Source: Neoceratodus forsteri (Eukaryota; Chordata; Ceratodontiformes; Ceratodontidae). Taken from it: a stretch of 64,000 bases of DNA. Made by a program: the position numbers and the translations under genes. The notes beneath the pieces are model-generated. The model was not told the origin of the DNA and searched no databases. It saw nothing but the letters and a program-made list of their open reading frames with translations. Positions 56,786-64,000 of the stretch are shown here, piece by piece (the first letter of the stretch is position 1; each line of letters opens with the position of its first letter). Where the stretch lies: assembly GCA_016271365.2 (NCBI GenBank), contig CM057456.1, positions 168,302,501 to 168,366,500 of the forward strand, given 5' to 3'.

Positions 56786-57890
56786 AAAATGACCTAACAT
56801 GGAAGCTTATAAAATCAGATAAAAACACTTCAACAGAAGTTGCAAGATGGTTTACTCATTAAGAATACTGGTAATTGTCACTGAATTCTAAAAAACATTT
56901 AGAAACTAAAAATGACTGTAAAAGATCAAAACTTCACCTTTTGTGTAAAAGAATGAGGACTGGTCTGTAACAACAGTAATAAATGCAGCAGATATTACTG
57001 ACAAGCATTTTCTATATACTCTGACAGTAAGTATATACACTTACTAGAATAGCTGCACATCATCCTGACTGGAAAGAGCACTAGATTCTGATTGTTAACT
57101 ATACTACAGACATGTACCCATATGCAAGCCACTGTTGTACCAGACAGTAATGTTACCAAGGTAACGGGTGATGGCCGTCATGTGGCTTGATATGGGTACA
57201 AGAGAAGAGCTAAGTAAGCAGCTCAGAGCTGCCCATTCTGCCAAAAAATGCACATCAGAGAGAAGACTCTCTTTACAAGTAAATCTAATTGCTGAAACAA
57301 ATAACTTAAAAATGTAGCTTTTAACTCGAACAGAGAGTGACTGAAACTTACAGGAACTTGTTATGATTTACTTGGTATACAGATTGTTATGAGCTGTAGC
57401 ACATAATAACAAGGAAAGCATAACACTCTTGGTGAAGAGAGATTAATCCAACTGAAAACACCTGTGTTCAGCAGCGCACAGCCAGGAGCTGAAAGGACCT
57501 TAATACCACATTAATGTATATTAGTAATGATTAGAAATAGAATGTTTAAAACAAACAGAAATAGCCAGGAATCAGTTAAATTACCTTAAAGAGAAACATG
57601 CATTTGCAGGCTTCCACAAGTGAAAACATTTTTACTTTGCTTAATTTTCATAGAAAATGAAAAGTAAAGAATTAACTTGATCAATAACAGGTATAAATAT
57701 TTCAGACACTATTCTAATATTCAAGCATGTTATTCATACAAACTAATGTATGTTCTACTATGAATCTTGTAGAACGTGAAAGCTGAAGGCCATGTGACCT
57801 CATGAAACACATAAGATCTGATATATTGACAAGGTATTTAACGGAGTGTTTATTCATATAAGTTTAATATCAATCAATCAATCAATCAAG

Positions 57891-58499
57891 CAAGTCTTTA
57901 TTTAACCAGGCGTTCATCGTTGAGCAGAAGCTCATTTGCAAGATGGACCTGGATGGAGCATGAACAATTGTATATACAGGTCAACACAGGTATTTACAAG
58001 GCAATACAGATAATACTCTTTACAGAGAGGAAGAAAAAGAAGTTCATATGTACATAGAATTATACAGATATTGTACAGATTACACGTATTTACATACATA
58101 GAAGTGTCTATAGGAAGATAAAGCAGGTTATCTAAGGTTGCAGGAGGAATGTGGAAGAAAAATAAAAATAAAAATATACACCAGGTAGAGGTGAAGGTAG
58201 AGGGAAGAGGGAGGAAGTAGGGAGAAAGGCTAGGAGGCACGGTGCACAGAAAGGAGTTGGTAAAGCTGGATGTAGAGAAGGTGGATGGAGAAAAGGAGTG
58301 GTGTGAGCCCGGGATTGAATGCTATAAAGTACAGGGCATGGTAGGATGTCACAACCCAGGGTAGTGAGCTCCTATCCGAGGTTGGGAAAGGAAGAATAAG
58401 GGGATGGATGGGCCTAGTGTTGATAAGACAGGGGGATAAGAGAGAGAAAAATTAGGCTGGTGAGGAGCAAGCTGGGGGGGTCAGTACTTAAAATTGGGT
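57891..58499 (-). other. 3' UTR of the right-arm LINE
   Basis: A-rich/GGAA-rich sequence between the end of the C-terminal frame and the (TGAT)n tail. No gene. Confidence 0.6.
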
Positions 58500-60476
58500 C
58501 TAGGCGTGGCTATATATCAGTGCAGACACCGGTACTGGGTCTGAGTGGATGAAGCAGTTACATACTTCTCTGATTGTACAGTAATAAAGCATCTTGAAAG
58601 CATTTATACCGATTAGAGTGCTTAATTTGAGGGTTTTTTGTAGATCATTCCATAAGGTAGGTAGCACGAAGCTTATGGCTGCCCTGCCGAAGCGGGATTT
58701 TGCTTTGGGTACTTGAAGTGTAATAGCTGAGTAACTTCTTAATGCATATTTCCCAATTATACTCAGGGGAAGACAGCAGGAGATATAGTAAGGCAGCTTA
58801 TTAGATATGGCTCTATAGGTCCAGAGAGCAGCGTTTCTGTGGCGCCTGAACTTTAGTGATGTCCATCCCACTGCAGCATATAGGGTGCAGTGATGTGTGT
58901 CAAAGGGGAGTCCCGTTATAAACCTCAGTGCTCGATGGTAGAGTGTGTCCAGTTTAGCCATGTAAGAGTTTGGGGCATTGGCTGTAGAGGAAGTCAGCGT
59001 AATCAAAGAATGATAGGAAAATGGATTGGACCAGTTGTTTCTTGGCATCTCTGGTGAGAAATTGGCTGATTCTAAAAAACAGTCCAAGCCTTTGCCGAAG
59101 TCGTTTTAGCAAGTCCTCAATATGTTCAATGAAGAAGAGTCTTTGGTCTATCCAAACTCCCAGATACTTGAATTTTGTAACAAATTCTAGTTTTTCACCT
59201 AGAACTGTGGTAATTTGGGGAACTGTCCCACTGGACACAGGGTTAGCTGTACGGATAAAAGGAGAGAGGACCATCGCTTTAGTTTTTTTGGCATTAAGGA
59301 GTAGCTTTTTTTGGAGGAGTTGTCTTTGCAAAAGGTTGAATTCTGACTGTAGGTCATTACAGGCAGCTTCAGGTGTTGGGCGACTCACGTAGAGAACTGT
59401 ATCATCTGCAAACAGATGGATGTTGGCTTCTTTTATACAGTAGTCGATGTTATTAATGTAGATTGCAAAAAGTAAGGGCCCTAATATAGAACCTTGAGGT
59501 ACCCCTCTTTGCAGAGTTTTTAAGGGGGACAGGCCTCCTTCGGCTTTAACTTGTTGAAGGCGCCCTGTAAGATAGTCAGTGAACCAACGAGAGAGGAGGG
59601 GTCCACACCTATGGTTTGAAGGGCTGAGAGGAGCAGACTATGGTCGACGGTGTCGAAGCCTTGCTTAGATCAAGGAAAACAGCACAAATAAAGTTTTTGC
59701 TCAAAGATTACGCTGCCAGTCGTTAGTAACTTTGGCAAGGGCTGAGATAGTGCTATGTTTAGCTCTGAACTGGACTGCATAGGATTTAGCAGTTCCCTAG
59801 ACTCAACGTGAGTCCTCAGCTGTGTATTTACAATTTTCTCTAGGAGCTTGGACAGGACCGGAAGGAGGGAAATTGGCCTGTAGTTATTGAGATCGCCACG
59901 GTCACCTGATTTGAACAGTGGTATGACATGTGCTGTCTTCCATACAGGTGGTAAGGTGCCCTGAGATAGGGATAAGTTAAAAAGGTGGGTGACGGATATT
60001 GCTAGTACGTGGTAGGCAATTTTTAGGAAGTAAGGGTCAAGGGAGTCGGCCCCAGCACTTTTTCTAGTATCCAACTGAAGCAAGAGGTCCTCTACCTCTT
60101 TCAGTGTGGCAGGTTGAAGTGAGAAAAGCGGTGAAGCTATCGGAGTTTCAGGCAGTTGGCTGGCAGTCTGGGAGCGAAGTATGTTTGCAGGGGAGTTATC
60201 AAATGCCATGCCTGCAGTAGCAAAGTGGTTATTGAATGCGTCAAGTATATCCATCTTTTCGGTTATAGTCAAGTTGCCAGAGGTAATCTTGGTCGGAGTG
60301 AATTTCCTGGGAGTGGCGAGCAGATCACTGATTGTGTTCCAGAGCTTGATTGGGCTCTTTGTGGCAGAGTCGAGTTCGGATTTGAAGAAGGTGGCCTTGA
60401 TTCTCTGATTGTTTTGGTACATAAATTTTGTGATCTCCTGAACTGGTTCCAATCCTCTGCAGTGTTCAGTCTGCAT
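58500..60476 (-). pseudogene. LINE reverse transcriptase and C-terminus, broken
   Basis: From 60476: KSPIKLWNTISDLLATPRKF, KSAGADSLDPYFLKIAYHV, PPVWKTAHVIPLFKSGDRGD and NNYRPISLLPVLSKLLEKI. Motif A lies near the frame break at about 59650. Then QRGVPQGSILGPLLFAIYIN (motif B, about 59500) and LFADDTVLYVSR (motif C, about 59400), KFKYLGVWIDQRLFFIEHI, and a C-terminal piece (59087-58500) with HRALRFITGLPFDTHHCTLY, RAAISFVLPTLWNDLQKTLK. Catalytic FADD is intact. At least three frame breaks (about 59660, 59390 and 58960). Confidence 0.88.
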
Positions 60477-60678
60477 GCTTTTTCCAGAGCTTATCTCTTT
60501 CTAGAAGCAAGGACTTGATCTGAGGGTGAACCATTTACAGGTTTTGGTCCTAGTTGAACTTTAATAAGGGAGCATACTTATTAAGGGCCCTTGATAGAAT
60601 GTTGTGGAAGATATTGTAAGCTAGTAATAATCGTTTGGCCAGGTAGAAATCTTGCCACTCAGGGAGTACTTAGCTCGT

Positions 60679-61340
60679 TTAGGTAGGCATGTTCATTGAA
60701 GTTGCCTGGATCTCTTCATAGAGAACTTGCTGATGGGTGCTGGGTTGTTGGTGGATCTTACTCCACCTAATAAAACAATGGTCGCTGGCGTCTGAGAAGA
60801 AGACTTCAGCGTGGGAGAAGAGATGAGGTTTGCTCACCATTAGCACATCCAAAAGTGTACTTTTACTGGGGTTCTTCACGTTTGGGCGTGTTGGTTCAGT
60901 AATGAGTTGCGTCAGCCCATGTTCATCACAGAAGGATGCAAGGGGGGCAGCTGTGTTAGAGAGCCAGTCAAAGTTGAGGTCTCCTAAAATAATAGTTTCT
61001 GGCAGCCCCTGTCCCAACTTGTCACTTAGATATGACACAAGCTGTAGGCCAGCAGACGGTGGTCTGTAGCATCCTATTACGCAGAGTGCAGTAGGTCTGT
61101 GTAATTTCCACTTTGAGAATTAGACATTCGAATTGCTGGTGACAGATGCGGGATAAGCAGGAGGCAGAAAATTTGTCTTTAACGTAGATAGCTACCCCTC
61201 CTCCTCTGGCATGCCTATCAGCTCTGAACAAGGCATAGTTGGGTATGTTTACTTCTCTATCAGTGGTGCTGGGTCTAAGCCAAGTTTCGAAATCACAAGT
61301 ATGTCAGGAGAGGTATGATTGACCCAGGTTTGTATTAAGG
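60679..61340 (-). pseudogene. LINE APE-type endonuclease, broken
   Basis: Nicks target DNA for insertion. Visible residues are FRADRHARGGGVAIYVKDKF (61231-61170), FECLILKVEIT, then IILGDLNFDWLSNTAAPLAS (GDLNFDW, catalytic region), LTQLITEPTRPN, STLLDVLMVSKP and ASDHCFIRW (the SDH catalytic triad end). Frameshifts occur near 61100 and 61300. Confidence 0.85.
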
Positions 61341-61672
61341 TTATCTTTTTAAGGAGGCTACATCGTTAATATGCAATAAGCTTATTCCTTTACATTTGCT
61401 AGTTCTGCTGGAAAGCAATAGCTTCTGGGGGCCAGGGTTGAGTTCTACGTTGCCTGAACAAAGCAGGAGGATAAGTAGGATTTTTCTAAGAGCGCTAATT
61501 ATTAGCTTGTAATTCCTGCCTTTCTCCCGTCTAGTAGATCTGATGTTTTTAGGGACTGGAAAGTAGCCACCATAGAAGAGCTGATCTGTTGTAGCAAGAG
61601 CTAGTACTCCTACCACAATAGGCAGGGAGGAGATAGAAGTTGTATATTGCAAATATACAATAAATTGTAATA
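61341..61672 (-). pseudogene. LINE N-terminal leader with 2A-like peptide
   Basis: The minus-strand frame is hydrophobic (VVGVLALATTDQLFYGGYF), then basic (STRREKGRNYKL), then ILLILLLCSGNVELNPGP at 61429-61485 followed by KGISLLHINDVAS, the start of the endonuclease (consensus LHINARS). The NPGP ending matches ribosome-skipping 2A peptides known from viruses and from APE-type LINEs, so it would separate the leader from ORF2 during translation. A frameshift occurs just after it (about 61345). Confidence 0.8.
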
Positions 61673-62257
61673 TTGTAAAGCTTTCATATAACAAGTAAAT
61701 GCTTGTATATTTCTGCCCAGAACTATTCTCTATAAATGTTTTTGAACAAAAAATGAATTTATGACTTGTAAAAGGTATTTGTTTGTCTTTGCACTGCCCC
61801 AAAGATGTCTATCTGGTGAAATGTTGGGGCTGGCCATAGTTGAAGAAAAAAGAATAATAATGAGATCTTATTTTAAAAAAAATAATGGTGTTCAGAATGG
61901 TTCATTGGAATCAGAGTGACCACACCTCCTTTTTTGTTGACCCACCCCATCTCTAGCCATGCTGGGAAAGTTATCCTCAGCAAAGAGAGGCATGACTTAG
62001 TAAGTTCCAATGAGATCGCACCATACTCTGATGTTCTTAAAGCAACTAAAAGGGGTACTGTTTGGCAGCATGTGCAAATCACTTTTCCAGTGAACAAACT
62101 TACCATCCCTGTCTTCCAACCCCAAGACTCAGTGCTGCATGTAATTATCCATGAGCCCTGTGCTAATCTTCTTCCTGGGAACCCATAAGGAGAGTGAAGA
62201 ATTCAAGAGACAGTCACATCCCTGTAGTTGCCTCCTCAAGTCTCCTTCTTCAAATTA

Positions 62258-63712
62258 CATACATACATACATTGTTGCTGGCAGATTTGACCCATTGGTC
62301 TCTAGCATCTACCTGATACAGTTCACTGTTTGTGCACAGTGACTGCACTTCCCTTCCCCCGTAGTTTTCTCCCCTACCTTCCCACAGTCCATAGTGGTGT
62401 TTGCCCTACCCCTTTTCATTACCATGCCCCTATGCTTGTCCCAACCCTTCTTGAACCCTTCTACTGTTTCTGGCATCACTAACTCTGTAGGCAATGCATT
62501 CCAGGGTGCTACAACCCTCTCGGTAAAAAAATGACTTCCTGCATCCCCTCTGAAGTCCCCCTTGAGAGCTTTAAACTATGGCCTCTTGCAATCCCCCCTT
62601 CCTTTAGTTGGAAAAGCTCATCAACGTTCCCCTTATTGAACCCCTTCAGGTATTTGAAAGTCTCTATCATGTCGACCCTGTCTCTCTTGTCCTCCAATGT
62701 GTACATGTTCAGTTTTCTGAGCCTGTCCTCATATATCACCCCCTCCATTCCCGGAACCATTTTGTATGCCCTTCTCTGTACTGTCTCCAGCAGTGCCACG
62801 TCCTTCTTAAGCCGGGGTCTCCAGAACTGGACACAGTACTCCAGGTGTGGCCTCATCAGTGCATTGTACAGTGGAAGAATAACCTTCCCTCTTCTGGACG
62901 TAATACCCCTAGCTATGCAACCCAGCATCTTATTAGCTTTCACTGCCACTTTTCTAAACTGCTCTGAGTTGTTCCCCTTATCATCCACCAGCACCCCCAG
63001 TTCCTTTGCCACCTGTGTGACAGACAGCTCAACCCCATCCAAGTGGTATGTGAACCTTAGGTTCCTCTCACCTAGGTGCAGCACACAACATTTGCATGCA
63101 TTGAGCCCCAGCTGCCACTTTTGGGTCCAACTATCCAGTATCTTTAAGTCGTCTTGGAGTGCCCTTCTCCCCTCCTCATTTTCAACCACTGCCCCACTTT
63201 GGTGTCATCAATGAACAAACTCATCTTGCTAGCTAGCCCACCCCAATGTCCATGATGAACATATTAAAGTAGACTGGGCCCAGGACCAAGCCCTGTGAGA
63301 CTCCACTGATGACTCCTCTTGGTGTTGCTATCTCTCCCCCCACCACAATCCTCTGTTTCCTATACTTGAGCCAATTTGTCACCCACCTCACCAATTTCTC
63401 CCCCAACCCCAGATCACTCAGCTTTCAGATCAATCACCCATGTGGGATGGAATCAAAAGCCTTGCTGAAATCCAGGAATATGATATCAACCAACTTACCC
63501 ACATCTCGGGACCATGTCACGCAGTCGAAGAATTCAACCAGGTTGGTTTGATACAATTTACCCCGGAAAAACCCATGCTGATTTTCATCTTGAAAACCAT
63601 TTACCTCCATGAACTGCACTATCCTTTCCTTTAAGATGGCCTCCAGAATGTTACCTATGATGGAAGTCAGACTGACTGGTCTGACCATTCCGTGCATGAT
63701 TCCTCCTTTACT
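62258..63712 (-). mobile_element. CR1-type LINE, 5'-truncated, minus strand
   Basis: It starts inside the RT near 63712 and ends at 62258 with a (TGTA)n tail (CATACATACATACATTG on the plus strand), a usual CR1/L2-type ending. Domain order and orientation are consistent throughout. Confidence 0.88.
62509..63697 (-). pseudogene. CR1 reverse transcriptase, partial
   Basis: From 63697: RPVSLTSIIGNILEAILKER, GFQDENQHGFFRGK and IIFLDFSKAFDSIPHG (motif A). A degraded middle includes FIDDTKVGQW (about 63215; FADD to FIDD). A clean 226-codon frame (63189-62509) follows with DDLKILDSWTQKWQLGLNAC, LGVLVDDKGNNSEQFRKVA, MLGCIARGITSRRGKVILPL, PHLEYCVQFWRPRLKKDV and MEGVIYEDRLRKLNMYTLED, ending in the EGMQEVIFLPRGL region. 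Homologous to the older copies at 15836-17830 and 48520-48975. Confidence 0.9.
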
Positions 63713-64000
63713 TTAGAATGTAATAGTTAAAGAAAAATGAAAGTTGATTGCTATTAAATGCTCTAGACAATTTGACAGACAGGCACACAAAACCACACAG
63801 CAGGGAGATTAACTGGCCATAAAAGGTTTTTTGGGGCCACTCTGTTCTGTACAGTTCACGTTACTGTATGCTAAGGCTAGCTGCAGGAAGACTTAATTGC
63901 ATCGTCGAGACCTCACTTTAATTAGCGTCAGGGAAAATTCTGCTTATTTACTACAGCATCTAATTTAAACATAACTTTTGTATCTAATACATGTTTCTAT
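63713..64000. other. No gene recognised
   Basis: Flanking sequence beyond the CR1 insertion point. Confidence 0.5.

Larger units (their letters stand above)
57868..61672 (-). mobile_element. CR1/L2-group LINE, near full length, in the right arm
   Basis: Minus strand: an N-terminal leader with a 2A-like motif, APE endonuclease, RT, C-terminal region, 3' UTR and a (TGAT)n tail (57870-57890). It lies inside the right arm of the 10.6-kb inverted repeat; the left arm shows the unoccupied site (GCTTTACAAAATGAGTTTAAAC). Better preserved than most LINEs here but still frameshifted. Confidence 0.88.
51299..61940. repeat. 10.6-kb inverted-repeat structure
   Basis: The left arm is 51299-51507, 51787-52398 and 53531-54041; the right arm is 56799-57867 and 61673-61940. 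Each totals ~1.34 kb. Shared blocks (one side shown) include TCACTCT(A/G)ATTCCAATGAAC, GAAAGCTTTACAA, AACTTATATGAATAAACAC, CATGAGGTCACATGGCCTTC, CACTCTCTGTTCGAGTTA, CTGTACAACAGTGGCTT-type text and AAGCTTATAAAATCAGATAA at the inner edge. Insertions are arm-specific: a LINE fragment plus a 279-bp segment in the left arm, and a 3.8-kb LINE in the right arm. The loop holds PLE-C. Confidence 0.9.

Noticed and set aside
62531..63214. 227-codon plus-strand frame
   Set aside because: Antisense shadow of the CR1 C-terminal frame on the minus strand, which has clear family motifs.
1..64000. Endogenous retrovirus or LTR retrotransposon
   Set aside because: No gag/pol/env-type frame, primer-binding site or paired LTR was found; the RTs present are LINE or Penelope type.
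1..64000. Stand-alone tRNA or rRNA genes
   Set aside because: Only A/B-box pairs inside SINE-like sequences were seen, without a foldable full tRNA.

Overview
The window reads as vertebrate nuclear DNA built almost entirely from dead transposable elements. I see no intact host gene, no rRNA or tRNA gene, no CRISPR array and nothing prokaryotic. Three distinct L1-type LINEs, several CR1/L2-type LINEs, three Penelope-like elements (PLEs), pogo-, PIF/Harbinger-, hAT- and MULE-type DNA transposons, tRNA-derived SINEs, CA/GT/AT microsatellites and general CpG poverty sit together. This mix fits an amphibian-like genome. A caecilian is my best guess from the style of the CR1 3' ends, with salamander or lungfish as alternatives. 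This is inference, not a database result.

Layout. 0.6-1.2 kb: a foldback repeat, then the 5' half of an L1 (1.2-3.9 kb) and a LINE 3' tail (4.5 kb). 6.2-7.6 kb: two palindromic elements. 7.9-12.3 kb: a long inverted repeat whose left arm was split by a 2.3-kb pogo-like transposon. 13.5-14.3 kb: another inverted repeat. 15.8-17.8 kb: a minus-strand CR1 carrying a minisatellite-bearing insertion. 18.2-19.6 kb: a foldback with a SINE in one arm. 22.2-26.6 kb: a decayed L1 ORF2. 26.6-28.4 kb: an L2/CR1-type LINE cut off by PLE-A (28.4-37.1 kb), which is itself split by a younger PLE-B (31.2-34.2 kb). 37.2-38.9 kb: a FLYWCH-MULE transposase relic. 39.2-43.1 kb: a minus-strand L1. 44.8-46.4 kb: Harbinger relics. 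46.8-47.2 kb: a hAT-type MITE with a perfect 8-bp target duplication. 48.5-49.0 kb: a CR1 scrap. 51.3-61.9 kb: a 10.6-kb inverted-repeat structure. Its ~1.34-kb arms flank a third PLE (PLE-C), and each arm was later hit by a different LINE. 62.3-63.7 kb: another CR1.

The clearest biology is the order of insertions. Several elements are nested, and because they hit only one arm of an inverted repeat, the partner arm preserves the empty site. The points most worth following are the 10.6-kb inverted structure around PLE-C, the 5' inversion of PLE-B, hammerhead-ribozyme-like motifs in the PLE terminal regions (two copies of PLE-A keep their helix despite base changes), 2A-like peptides in two LINEs, and the unusual density of long foldback elements.
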